DNA of 22,547 bases from an uncultured Collinsella sp. (GCA_900547285.1 URGF01000017.1:1-22547); one strand, 5' to 3'; positions 7,021 to 14,373 are shown, counted from the first letter of the stretch. Notes: generated by a model not told the origin, from the letters alone. A program made the numbers and translations.

Positions 7021-7129
7021 GCGCCTCGCCTCTTTTCTATCAACGGTCGTAGGTAAATGATACCGTATTTAGCACACAATACTAATAACGAGGAATGAAA
7101 CTGTCTTCATTGGCAAGTGGGGCTCGGGC

Positions 7130-7492
7130 CTAGGCGTCTACGAGGCGAAAACGCGTTCCCATGCGCTCGTAGGAGGCGTGAAGCGCCTCGAGATGAGATA
7201 GGATGTTTGCCGGAGCTCCCTGTATCTCCATCTCGACTGAACCGTCTTCCATGTTACGCACCCAGCCGGTGAGTGCGCGTGCCTGCGCGAGGTTGGTGTT
7301 GGTAAAGCGAAAACCGACGCCCTGGACTTGCCCCGCCCAGCGCAGGAAAAAGCGCAGGGGAGTGTCTTGAGTGGCCTCGTCGCTTGCGAGCACAGTAAGT
7401 CTGCGGCGCAGCTCGAGCTCGACGTTTGATGGTTTTTGAGGCTCTCGACTGCCGCCGGTGACGCTGGAGAAGAACGTATCGAAGAAGCCCAT
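7130..7492 (-). CDS. Acylphosphatase with N-terminal extension
   Basis: The 120-residue protein ends in an acylphosphatase domain (about residues 46-120) with GQVQGVGFRF, whose R62 is the phosphate-binding arginine, and GWVRNMEDGSVE, whose N80 orients the water. These enzymes hydrolyse acyl phosphates such as carbamoyl phosphate. The first 45 residues are charged, without recognisable domain, and are extra compared with the usual 90-residue enzyme. The start ATG at 7492 follows the oxidoreductase stop codon by 2 nt and has only a weak ribosome binding site (AGCAGG), so translation is probably coupled to the upstream gene. Confidence 0.88.
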   Translation of the reverse strand: MGFFDTFFSSVTGGSREPQKPSNVELELRRRLTVLASDEATQDTPLRFFLRWAGQVQGVGFRFTNTNLAQARALTGWVRNMEDGSVEMEIQGAPANILSHLEALHASYERMGTRFRLVDA

Positions 7493-7494
7493 CG

Positions 7495-8601
7495 CTATGC
7501 CTGCTTGCCTGCGTCGGCCGGGAAGGTAATGCCGGCCTGCTGGCGCACGGCATCCATGATGCGCAGTGAGACAAGCGTAACATCGCGGTAGTGGCCAAGC
7601 TCGTGGCGTCCCGCCGGGGTCTCCCAAATCTCTTCCTTAACGTTATCGATGCCGCCGATGGCGGTGATAAAGTCCGTGAGTTCGTATTCCATAGTGTTGC
7701 TCGAATTAGGCAGGTCGAGCACGCGGCCGTTGTTGCCCTTTTCGCGCGGTGCTTCGGTCGCCGAGCCGCGTACGACGTCGCCGCGATAGTCGATGCGGAC
7801 ATTGCGGGGCGTGGACAGATGGTCGATCTGGATAGTGCCACGCTCGCCTTCGATCTGCGAGGGCAGCAGGTCATTCGTAATTTTGGAGTGCGCAAGTTCG
7901 ACGGAGATACGCCCTCCGCCATAGCTGGCGAGAATGGAACCGCAACCGTCGATGGGACCATGGGTGAGCTCTTGCGTTGAGGGGTCGAGCAGCGTGGTCA
8001 TGCTGGTGAGACCAGAGGGCATGCCGAAGATCTCGACCATGGGCTCGACGACGTAGACGCCAATGTCCATGAGGGAACCCGATGCCATATTGCAGTCGAA
8101 GATATTGGTGGCGCGCCCCGCGAGAACCTCGTTGTAGCGCGAAGAATACTTGCCAAAGCGCAATGAGGCGCGGCGGATGGGGGCGATCTCGCCCAGGACG
8201 TCCTCGATGGCGTGGAAGGCGGGATCGTGGAGGGGACGCATGGCCTCGAGGGCCACGACACCTGCTGCCTCGGCAGCGCGGAAGACTTCTAGAGCCTGCG
8301 CTTCGGTGGCGCAGAAGGGCTTCTCGACGATGACGTGCTTGCCACCGGCGATGCAGGCAAGGGCCTGCTCGTAGTGGAGTGCGTTGGGGCTGCCGATATA
8401 GACGGCGTCGACGTCGGCGGCTGCTGCAAGCTCATCGAGTGAGGTAAAGTTTCGCTCGCCATCGCGCTCGGCGGTAAAGGCAGCACCGCGATTGGCATCG
8501 CGTGAAAGCGTGCCCACAAACGCGGCTTGGTCGTTGGCGTTGACGACTTGGATAAAGTCGTCGGTAATCATGGATGTGCCGATGGTCGCGATGCGCAGCA
8601 T
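7495..8601 (-). CDS. Gfo/Idh/MocA-family NAD(P)-dependent oxidoreductase
   Basis: The 368-residue protein has the N-terminal Rossmann fold of the family (IATIGTSMI at 4-12), the YIGSPNALHYEQ stretch near 68-79, the EKPF motif at 93-96 with the conserved lysine, and a C-terminal alpha/beta domain that includes SGSLMDIGVY. Members oxidise or reduce sugars, inositols and trans-dihydrodiols; the substrate here is unknown. The first motif is GTSMI rather than GxGxxG, which is found in a subset of the family. The start at 8601 is preceded by AAGGGAGA. The acylphosphatase gene follows in the same unit. A second, distinct family member lies at 16589-17608. Confidence 0.92.
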   Translation of the reverse strand: MLRIATIGTSMITDDFIQVVNANDQAAFVGTLSRDANRGAAFTAERDGERNFTSLDELAAAADVDAVYIGSPNALHYEQALACIAGGKHVIVEKPFCATEAQALEVFRAAEAAGVVALEAMRPLHDPAFHAIEDVLGEIAPIRRASLRFGKYSSRYNEVLAGRATNIFDCNMASGSLMDIGVYVVEPMVEIFGMPSGLTSMTTLLDPSTQELTHGPIDGCGSILASYGGGRISVELAHSKITNDLLPSQIEGERGTIQIDHLSTPRNVRIDYRGDVVRGSATEAPREKGNNGRVLDLPNSSNTMEYELTDFITAIGGIDNVKEEIWETPAGRHELGHYRDVTLVSLRIMDAVRQQAGITFPADAGKQA

Positions 8602-8674
8602 ACGTCTCCCTTGCGTTGTTTGGTCTACAGGATGAGTGTAGCGCGTGGGGATATAAAGCTGCGCGAAAACGCTA

Positions 8675-9160
8675 TTACAGATCGCTCTCGTTAAAGCCGG
8701 CGTCGATATCGAGGTTACTGCCGTCGGCCGCCGTGGTGGCGAGCTCATCGCAGCGCTCGTTGAGCTCGTGGCCGGCGTGACCCTTAACCCAGATGAACTC
8801 AACCTTGTGCTTGCTTTTGGCGGTGAGTAGGCGCTCCCACAGGTCGCGGTTCTTGACAGGCTGCTTGTTGGCGGTTTTCCATCCGCGCTTTTTCCAGCCG
8901 TCGATCCAATGCTTGTTAAAGGCGTTGACGACGTACTGCGAATCAGAATGGACTTCGACCTCGCAGGGGCGGTTGAGCGCCTCGAGCGCCACGATAACGG
9001 CCATGAGTTCCATGCGGTTGTTGGTGGTCTTGGCGTAGCCGCGCGAAAGCTCGGAGGTAAAGGTCTTGCCGGCGGGGTTGGTGTATTTGAGCACGGCGCC
9101 GTAGCCGCCGCGTCCCGGATTTGATCGGGCCGAGCCGTCGGTATAGATGATGACCTTCAC
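8675..9160 (-). CDS. rnhA: Ribonuclease HI
   Basis: The 161-residue enzyme degrades the RNA strand of RNA:DNA hybrids during replication and R-loop removal. The carboxylate set is D8 (YTDGSA), E51 (NRMELMA), D73 (HSDSQY) and D138 (RCDELA), with H128 in KGHAGH as in E. coli RNase HI. The basic handle WKKRGWKTANKQPVKN needed for hybrid binding is present. Length is normal. The start codon is GTG with AAGGAA upstream. It precedes the Gfo/Idh gene by 73 nt on the same strand. Confidence 0.96.
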   Translation of the reverse strand: MKVIIYTDGSARSNPGRGGYGAVLKYTNPAGKTFTSELSRGYAKTTNNRMELMAVIVALEALNRPCEVEVHSDSQYVVNAFNKHWIDGWKKRGWKTANKQPVKNRDLWERLLTAKSKHKVEFIWVKGHAGHELNERCDELATTAADGSNLDIDAGFNESDL

Positions 9161-9259
9161 GGGCTTCCTTTCGTTGAGTGCATTTCATGTGAGTGACCAT
9201 TGTAGCGCCATGCCCGCCGGGGGCCAGCAATCTACGATTTCTACCCCGTCTTCCGACTG

Positions 9260-10162
9260 TTAGTTGGCATGGATGATGCGGTTGAGCTCGTCGAGGTATT
9301 GCTGCAAGAGGAGAGAGGGCTTGCGCTCGTCGTGCATGATGTAGCCAACGTGCATCGTTGGGGCGTCTGCTAGCGGGATCGATGCCATGCCCCATTGCAT
9401 TTCATTGGAGAGGACACCGGTCGACAGGGTGTAACCGTTCGACGTGATAAGTAAGTTAGTAAGTGTTCCGCGGTCCGAGATTCGTATGTTGCGGTCGCAA
9501 GGGATATAGCTAAAAGGTTCCTCGGCGTAATAGAAGGAGTTTGAGGTTCCCTGCTCAAAGCTGTAGCGCGTATAGGGCGTGAGGTCGGCAAGGGACAGCT
9601 GCGGGCGGCGTGCGAGCGGGTGGCGCTCGCTAACGAAGACGTGGACCGTCGCGTCGAATAGGGGATGGAAGCTCGCGCGCGCATCGGCAAAAGTCTTCTG
9701 CAGAACGCGGGCGTTAAAGTCGTCCAGATAGAGGATGCCGATGTCGCTGCGAAACGCGCGGACGTCATCGATGATCTGCGATGTGGTGGTCTCGCGCATG
9801 ATGAACTCGAACTTGCTGTCGCGGCAGCGCTCGACCACGTTGACAAAGGCCTCGACCGAAAAGGCGTAGTGCTGGGCGGAAATGGCGAGGCGGGCTTGCG
9901 GGGTGCCGCCGTCCTCGTAGCGCGCCTCGAGCATGTCGGCCTGCTCTACGACCTGGCGCGCATAGCCCAAAAGCTCGGTGCCGTCGTTGGTGAGCGTGAC
10001 GCCGCGGCTGGAGCGCGTAAAGATCTCCAGATGGAGCTCTTGTTCTAGGCTTTTGACGGCGTTTGAGATGTTGGACTGAGCGGTATAGAGGCGCTGAGCT
10101 GCGGCGTTGATTGAGCCGGACTCTGCCACGGCGATCAGAAAGCGAAGCTGCTGAAGGGTCAT
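9260..10162 (-). CDS. LysR-family transcriptional regulator, divergent from metY
   Basis: The 300-residue protein has the standard LysR winged helix-turn-helix at residues 1-60 (LRFLIAVAESGSINAAAQRL then SNISNAVKSLEQEL) and a C-terminal periplasmic-binding-like effector domain from about residue 88. It lies divergent from metY, with 273 nt between start codons; such regulators typically control the divergent gene. A perfect inverted repeat with LysR-box character is in the shared region (10183-10203). A sulfur-related coinducer such as O-acetylserine or O-acetylhomoserine is plausible but is not shown by the sequence. Confidence 0.92.
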   Translation of the reverse strand: MTLQQLRFLIAVAESGSINAAAQRLYTAQSNISNAVKSLEQELHLEIFTRSSRGVTLTNDGTELLGYARQVVEQADMLEARYEDGGTPQARLAISAQHYAFSVEAFVNVVERCRDSKFEFIMRETTTSQIIDDVRAFRSDIGILYLDDFNARVLQKTFADARASFHPLFDATVHVFVSERHPLARRPQLSLADLTPYTRYSFEQGTSNSFYYAEEPFSYIPCDRNIRISDRGTLTNLLITSNGYTLSTGVLSNEMQWGMASIPLADAPTMHVGYIMHDERKPSLLLQQYLDELNRIIHAN

Positions 10163-10182
10163 CGGTGCCCGTCCTTTCGATA

Positions 10183-10203
10183 GTTATCTATAAAACAGAT
10201 AAC
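10183..10203. promoter_or_regulatory. Candidate LysR-type operator in the lysR-metY region
   Basis: GTTATCT (10183-10189) and AGATAAC (10197-10203) form a perfect 7-bp inverted repeat with a 7-nt A-rich spacer, containing the T-N11-A feature of LysR boxes. Its centre is about 66 bp upstream of the predicted metY start of transcription and just 20 bp upstream of the regulator's own start codon, the usual place for the recognition site of an activator that also represses itself. Confidence 0.65.
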
Positions 10204-10223
10204 AAGTTAGCGCTTATAAGTGA

Positions 10224-10252
10224 TTGACCGAGGGAGACAATGCTCGTACTAT
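10224..10252 (+). promoter_or_regulatory. Predicted sigma-70-type promoter of metY
   Basis: TTGACC (10224-10229) and TACTAT (10247-10252) are separated by exactly 17 bp. Transcription would begin near 10259, giving a leader of about 177 nt before the metY start codon. The -35 element is near consensus. Confidence 0.6.
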
Positions 10253-10282
10253 TCAAAACACACAAAGGCGGTAGGTTATTAA

Positions 10283-10370
10283 GCCGACCACGGAATCGGG
10301 GCGCGAAAGGAGGCCCGCATATGAATTGCTTACCAAGACGAATGCCGGGCTCCTGTTTGCGCCCGTCGGC
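10283..10370 (+). promoter_or_regulatory. Structured metY leader hairpin, candidate attenuator
   Basis: An outer stem GCCGAC/GTCGGC (10283-10288 with 10365-10370) surrounds a long inner stem in which 10299-10320 pairs with 10342-10364 (GGGCGC/GCGCCC, then GGAG/CTCC, CCCG/CGGG, CAT/ATG, with small bulges). The left arm holds AAAGGAGG, the ribosome binding site of a short leader reading frame that runs through the loop and right arm. A T-rich stretch (10393-10412) follows. It does not match the SAM-I, SAM-II or T-box patterns I know. Translation of the leader would open the hairpin, so transcription or translation attenuation is plausible. Confidence 0.55.
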
Positions 10371-10374
10371 GTGA
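10321..10374 (+). CDS. Putative 17-residue leader peptide of metY
   Basis: ATG at 10321 is preceded by a near-perfect AAAGGAGG (10306-10313) with 7 nt spacing and begins a 17-codon frame MNCLPRRMPGSCLRPSA ending in TGA at 10374. It has two cysteines, two methionines (including the start) and several arginine codons (AGA, CGA, CGC). Its ribosome binding site and most of its codons are inside the leader hairpin. It lies 61 nt before the metY start. Cysteine-containing leader peptides are known to govern sulfur genes in some actinobacteria, but whether this one is translated is unproven. Confidence 0.45.
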   Translation: MNCLPRRMPGSCLRPSA

Positions 10375-10435
10375 TCAGGAGACAGCGACTTACTTCTCTC
10401 TTTTTACTTACTTTCGTTCGATCAAGGAGATCATC

Positions 10436-11746
10436 ATGAGCCGGTTCATCAACAACCCCGAGCACACCTTTGGTTTCGATACCCTGCAGCTGCACGTTGG
10501 CCAGGAGAGCGCCGATCCCGCATCCGACTCCCGTGCCGTGCCTATCTACCAGACCACGAGCTATGTGTTCCGCAACTCCCAGCACGCCGCCGACCGCTTT
10601 GGTCTTGCCGACGCCGGTAACATCTACGGCCGTCTGACCAACTCCACCCAGGGCGTCTTTGAGGACCGTATCGCCGCGCTCGAGGGTGGCGTGGCCGGTC
10701 TTGCCGTCGCCTCCGGTGCCGCTGCCATCACCTATACCCTGCAGGCTCTTGCCCAGGCTGGTGACCACGTGGTGGCTCAGAAGACCATCTACGGTGGCTC
10801 CTACAACCTGCTCGAGCATACGCTCTCCCAGTTTGGCGTCGAGACCACCTTTGTCGATGCTCATAACCTGGAAGAGGTTGAGGGTGCCATCAAGGACAAC
10901 ACCACGGTCATCTATCTCGAGACGCTCGGCAACCCCAACTCTGACATCCCCAACATCGACGCCATCTCCGAGATCGCCAAGAAGCACGGTCTGCCGGTTG
11001 TCGTCGACAACACCTTCGGCACCCCGTATCTGTTCCGTCCGCTGGAGCATGGCGCCAACATCGTTGTCCACTCCGCAACCAAGTTCATCGGCGGCCACGG
11101 CACCTCGCTGGGCGGTGTGATCGTCGATGGCGGCAACTTCGACTGGAAGGCGAGCGGCAAGTATGCGCAGATCGCCGAGCCCAACCCCTCCTACCATGGC
11201 GTCTCGTTTGCCGAGGCTGCCGGTCCCGCCGCCTTCGCGACCTATGTCCGCGCTATCCTGCTGCGTGACGAGGGCGCCTGCATCAGCCCGTTCAACGCCT
11301 GGGTCCTGCTCCAGGGCACCGAGACTCTGTCGCTGCGCGTCGACCGTCATGTCGAGAACACCAAGAAGGTCGTTGAGTTCCTGGCTGGTGACAGCCACGT
11401 CGCCAAGGTGAACCACCCGAGCCTGCCTGAGCACCCCGATCACGAGCTCTATCAGAAGTACTTCCCCAACGGCGGCGCTTCGATCTTCACCTTTGAGATT
11501 AAGGGTGGCCAGGAGGCAGCTTGGAAGTTCATCGATCATCTGCAGGTGTTCTCGCTGCTCGCCAACGTGGCCGACGTCAAGTCGCTCGTCGTGCACCCGG
11601 CTACCACCACGCACTCCCAGCTCTCTGCCGAGGAGCTCGCCGAGCAGAACATCACGCCCTCCACGATCCGTCTTTCCATCGGTACCGAGAACGCCGAGGA
11701 CATCATTTGGGATCTGAAGCAGGCCTTCGCCGCGCTGGACGAGTAA
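10436..11746 (+). CDS. metY: O-acetylhomoserine sulfhydrylase (PLP-dependent)
   Basis: The 436-residue enzyme belongs to the Cys/Met-metabolism PLP family and is the long form that joins O-acetylhomoserine with sulfide to give homocysteine, i.e. direct sulfhydrylation in methionine synthesis. The PLP lysine is K216 in HSATKFIGGHGT; YGR (64-66) contacts the cofactor phosphate of the partner subunit, and D191 (VVDNTFGTPY) pairs with the pyridine nitrogen. The opening FGFDTLQLHVGQE and total length favour MetY over the shorter MetB/MetC (about 380-400). O-acetylserine may be used as well. Codon use is strongly biased (C-ending codons), as in a highly expressed gene. AAGGAG precedes the ATG. A long leader with hairpin and a divergent LysR gene point to tight control. 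Confidence 0.95.
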   Translation: MSRFINNPEHTFGFDTLQLHVGQESADPASDSRAVPIYQTTSYVFRNSQHAADRFGLADAGNIYGRLTNSTQGVFEDRIAALEGGVAGLAVASGAAAITYTLQALAQAGDHVVAQKTIYGGSYNLLEHTLSQFGVETTFVDAHNLEEVEGAIKDNTTVIYLETLGNPNSDIPNIDAISEIAKKHGLPVVVDNTFGTPYLFRPLEHGANIVVHSATKFIGGHGTSLGGVIVDGGNFDWKASGKYAQIAEPNPSYHGVSFAEAAGPAAFATYVRAILLRDEGACISPFNAWVLLQGTETLSLRVDRHVENTKKVVEFLAGDSHVAKVNHPSLPEHPDHELYQKYFPNGGASIFTFEIKGGQEAAWKFIDHLQVFSLLANVADVKSLVVHPATTTHSQLSAEELAEQNITPSTIRLSIGTENAEDIIWDLKQAFAALDE

Positions 11747-11807
11747 GGCGACTTGTGCAAGGACCCCTTGCGACTCGATAGGTATAACTGCATAAAATGC
11801 CTGCTCA

Positions 11808-11848
11808 AGGCGCCTGCGCAAGCAATGGTTGCGCAGGCGCCTTTTTTG
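11808..11848 (+). terminator. Rho-independent terminator of metY
   Basis: A perfect 15-bp stem (11808-11822 with 11830-11844) with a 7-nt loop is followed by six T residues. It lies 62 nt after the metY stop codon. Confidence 0.95.
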
Positions 11849-12058
11849 CATAGGAAGGGCGCTATTACAGGGTTTTTGGCATGCTTTATGCATTCGAGTT
11901 GTGGAAAACTCCTGTTGAGAGGATGTGAGTTTTACGCAATTGACGTGCGCCTTTTGAGTAAAACCGCAGGTCGCGATTTGCTCGAGGTACTATGCAGCGC
12001 GATCGAATCACACGCAGCTCAAACGCAGCAAAAACGCACTACGGAGGTTTCCAGCTAC
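11849..12058. other. Upstream region of the secreted protein gene
   Basis: No gene is convincing here, although the frame of the next gene stays open. A perfect 7-bp inverted repeat, GTTTTAC (11929-11935) and GTAAAAC (11958-11964), flanks 22 nt that include TTGACG (11940-11945) and could be an operator. TACTAT at 11988-11993 is a possible -10 without a clear -35 at the standard distance. Confidence 0.35.
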
Positions 12059-12835
12059 ATGAGGATCGATTCACGAAAACCGAAAGCCGCTGCCCTTTCC
12101 GCCGCTCTGACCGTGGCACTTTTGGCGGGCGCCGGTGCAACTGATGCCCACGCCGCAACACTGTCCGATACGGTTGGATCTACGCCGTCCGAGACGACGC
12201 TGGTACAGCCCGTTGATTATCGCGGCGATGGTTATGGTTCCATGCAGGAGTGGAACGCCTCGATGGAGGCCAAGCGCGATTCCCTTGAGATACGCGCTCA
12301 GATTATCCTAAACATGTATGGTGACTATGCCACCGATGACGAGCACGCTGTGCTGCAGGGTTGTATCGATGGTGCGGGCAGCCTTTTGACGATGGGGGAG
12401 GTCGACGCGAAGTCGACCGAGCTCGATGAGCTGCGCACTGCGCTTGAGAATGCCAAGCGCGAAGCGCTCGAGGCCGCTGCCGCCGAGGCGGAGGCTGCCG
12501 AGGCCGCCCAGGCTTCGTATTACAACGCCGGCTCCGGCTCGTCTTACACGTCTGCTGCGTATTACGCGAACGGCTCGGGTCTGACGCGCTCGAGCGGCGT
12601 CAATAACTATAACGGCCGCCGCGAGACTTATTACAGCAGCAACGTGTTGTATCACCACCGCACGGGCGAATGGACGCAGGATTCTGAGGGCTTCTGGCGC
12701 GATTCCGACGGCTATTACGTTGTTGCCGCGGGCGATATGGCCCAGGGCTCGACCTTTACGGGCTCCAAGGGTGATTGCAAGGTCTATGACTCCGGCTGCG
12801 CCGCCGGAACCACCGACTACTACACCGGTTGGTAA
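12059..12835 (+). CDS. Secreted protein with coiled coil and conserved aromatic C-terminal domain
   Basis: I do not recognise a named family. The 258-residue product begins with a clear signal peptide (basic start, hydrophobic core at about 11-27, likely cleavage near ADAHA-A at residues 29-33). An acidic helical region follows, with an alanine/glutamate-rich coiled coil at about 115-152, then a low-complexity Tyr/Ser/Gly/Asn linker (153-195) and a C-terminal part (about 198-258) with TGEWTQDSEGFWRDSDGYY, VVAAGDMAQGS and two cysteines (C240, C247) that may form a disulfide. The overall plan (helical stalk, flexible linker, compact C-terminal module) resembles cell-wall hydrolase-like or 3D/barwin-type secreted proteins, but no catalytic motif is certain. 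GGAGG is 11 nt before the ATG. A terminator follows, so it is monocistronic. Confidence 0.85.
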   Translation: MRIDSRKPKAAALSAALTVALLAGAGATDAHAATLSDTVGSTPSETTLVQPVDYRGDGYGSMQEWNASMEAKRDSLEIRAQIILNMYGDYATDDEHAVLQGCIDGAGSLLTMGEVDAKSTELDELRTALENAKREALEAAAAEAEAAEAAQASYYNAGSGSSYTSAAYYANGSGLTRSSGVNNYNGRRETYYSSNVLYHHRTGEWTQDSEGFWRDSDGYYVVAAGDMAQGSTFTGSKGDCKVYDSGCAAGTTDYYTGW

Positions 12836-12865
12836 TCTGCCATCAGAGCAAAATAGGCACATGAT

Positions 12866-12916
12866 GGGCGGGCGTCTTTACTGAGCTTTTAGGCAACGTA
12901 AAGCCGCCCTTTCTTT
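12866..12916 (+). terminator. Probable terminator of the secreted protein gene
   Basis: GGGCGG (12866-12871) pairs with CCGCCC (12904-12909) and CTTTAC (12876-12881) pairs with GTAAAG (12898-12903), with a 4-nt bulge on the left arm. The run TTTCTTT follows directly. Confidence 0.65.
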
Positions 12917-13026
12917 ATGTGCGTTTGAGTTAACAGAGCCCTTACCGTGGCGGTACGCTGGGCGTATGCATGCGGGGCACACTGGTTCATGAGAAATAAG
13001 GTCTTTCTCGTGGAGGAAGTGGTCTC

Positions 13027-13233
13027 ATGAACGCTCGAGATATCGCTATCGCCGCCGTCGCATTGGTACTTGGCTGTCTTGGCCCTACAGCTGCGTTTGT
13101 CGCAGGCATGCAGGGCTCGTGCGGGGCTGCTCCTATTGTGGTCGGCGCGCTCATCGCAGCAGCGCTGCTGGGAAGTGCGGGCGTGACCCTTTGCCGCGAT
13201 GACGAGGACGAGACGCCGCAGGTGCGGCGCTAG
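13027..13233 (+). CDS. Small two-helix membrane protein
   Basis: The 68-residue product has two hydrophobic segments (about 6-27 and 34-56) separated by a short QGSCG loop and ends in a charged tail (CRDDEDETPQVRR). It is expected to be a hairpin in the cytoplasmic membrane with both ends in the cytoplasm. I recognise no family. GGAGGA lies 8-9 nt before the ATG, and a strong terminator follows 39 nt after the stop codon, so it looks like a real single-gene unit. Confidence 0.7.
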   Translation: MNARDIAIAAVALVLGCLGPTAAFVAGMQGSCGAAPIVVGALIAAALLGSAGVTLCRDDEDETPQVRR

Positions 13234-13272
13234 CCGTTGTGAAGCTGGTTTTGCCCATAGATGAAGAAGGAA

Positions 13273-13308
13273 GCCGCCGCAAGGGGAGTGCCCTTTGCGG
13301 CGGTTTTT
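13273..13308 (+). terminator. Strong terminator, possibly bidirectional
   Basis: A 14-bp stem (13273-13286 with 13291-13304, two G-T wobbles) with an AGTG loop is followed by five T residues on +. On the - strand the hairpin is followed by TTCCTTCTTC, so it may also end transcripts of the convergent ketopantoate reductase gene. Confidence 0.88.
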
Positions 13309-13341
13309 GATATTGAGACTGTTGGATGCGGTGCGGCGGCG

Positions 13342-14256
13342 TTACCAGCTTGCCTCGATATCACGGATGCGCCGATAGAGCCATTCGTTCTGCGGCGCCT
13401 GGATATCGTGCTTGGCCGCGAGGCGGCGGACGGTGCCCGCGAACTCCTCGACCTCTGTTTTGCGCTGCGCGACGCGGTCCTGCGCCATCGAGGGCATGCC
13501 GGCGGGGTCGAGCCCCTCGATGAGATGCACCATCTGCGTTAGGTCTGCCTCGGTGAGCTCGATACCCTCGGCGTTGGCGACCGCAAGCGTCTCGCGCATG
13601 GCGGAGACAAAGCAACGACGCTGCTCGGAGCCCTGTTCCGTGGCGCTTCCGTACGTGCCTCCGTAGGCCATGCAGGTCTGGTTGATGCCGTCGTTGAGCA
13701 TAAGTTTTGCCCACATGCGGCGGGCGATGTCGTCCTCGACGGTGTGGGCGATGCCGCAGCGCGTGTAGAGCCCGTCGATAGCGGTGACGGTCGCGGGGTC
13801 GGTGCCGGCGGCCGCACCAAAGCGGATCTCGCCCGCATTGGTAAAGGTGAGCGCGCCGTTGAGAAACACAGCGTCCATGCCTTGGCAGATTCCGAGGACG
13901 GTGTGCTCCCAGCCAAAGCGCTCGGCAATCTTCTGCTCGCTGGTGATGCCGTTGCACAGCGAGGCGATGAGCGTTTTGGGGCCCACGATGTGTTCCATAG
14001 TCTTGAGCGCCTGGTCGAGTCCGGTTGTCTTGACCGTGAGGATGACCAGATCGGCGGGTGTCGCCTCGCTCGCGCGGACGGACTTGAGCGCGCAGGGCTT
14101 GCCGTTGACGGTGAGCGCATCACCCGCGTGGCGCTCAAAGCGCGCGTCGTCCATAACGTATTCGACGGCGTCGTTGCCGAGCGCTTGGGCGATCATGCTG
14201 CCGTAGAGCAGGCCCACGCCGCCCTTGCCGATGAAGGCGACCTTGTTGATCTGCAT
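13342..14256 (-). CDS. panE: 2-dehydropantoate 2-reductase (ketopantoate reductase)
   Basis: The 304-residue protein matches the ketopantoate reductase family, which reduces 2-dehydropantoate to pantoate with NADPH in coenzyme A synthesis. The nucleotide motif is GKGGVG (10-15). N102, K184 (MWAKLMLNDGINQ), N188, N192, S256 and E268 correspond to the active-site residues N98, K176, N180, N184, S244 and E256 of the E. coli enzyme by my hand alignment. Length is normal. ATG 14256 has GGGGAG with 9 nt spacing; an ATG three codons upstream directly abuts that site and is less likely. No other pan genes are nearby, and some family members act on other 2-keto acids, so the substrate is likely but not certain. 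Confidence 0.86.
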   Translation of the reverse strand: MQINKVAFIGKGGVGLLYGSMIAQALGNDAVEYVMDDARFERHAGDALTVNGKPCALKSVRASEATPADLVILTVKTTGLDQALKTMEHIVGPKTLIASLCNGITSEQKIAERFGWEHTVLGICQGMDAVFLNGALTFTNAGEIRFGAAAGTDPATVTAIDGLYTRCGIAHTVEDDIARRMWAKLMLNDGINQTCMAYGGTYGSATEQGSEQRRCFVSAMRETLAVANAEGIELTEADLTQMVHLIEGLDPAGMPSMAQDRVAQRKTEVEEFAGTVRRLAAKHDIQAPQNEWLYRRIRDIEASW

Positions 14257-14272
14257 GTGAATCATCTCCCCA

Positions 14273-14300
14273 TAAAAAGGCGCCCGCGTATGGGGCGCCT
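14273..14300 (-). terminator. Terminator downstream of the cyclase gene
   Basis: AGGCGCCC (14278-14285) and GGGCGCCT (14293-14300) form an 8-bp stem with a 7-nt loop. On the - strand it is followed by five T residues (14273-14277). It lies 73 nt after the cyclase-family stop codon and only 17 nt before the panE start codon, so it may limit read-through into panE or act as an attenuator. Confidence 0.75.
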
Positions 14301-14373
14301 GATGGATTGTATGCCGCCGGGCCATGTCGCGTGCACCGGATGGCCGTATTTAGAAGAACAAACGCATGGGAAC

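Noticed and set aside
10259..10435. SAM-type riboswitch or T-box in front of metY
   Set aside because: I looked for the SAM-I core, the SAM-II pattern and the T-box AGGGTGGNACCGCG sequence and saw none. A covariance-model search would be decisive.
10253..11893. Very long open frame on the - strand opposite metY
   Set aside because: It is a shadow of the strongly biased metY codons (546 codons, Val/Gly/Leu/Asp-rich, no family) and would cross the metY terminator.
11753..12058. Upstream extension of the secreted protein
   Set aside because: The frame is open, but it would place the metY terminator and about 100 residues before an evident signal peptide; GGAGG and ATG 12059 define the start.
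14303..14308. TACAAT on the - strand as a panE promoter
   Set aside because: A start there would place a terminator hairpin with T tract directly in the panE leader and there is no -35; kept only as a remote attenuation possibility.
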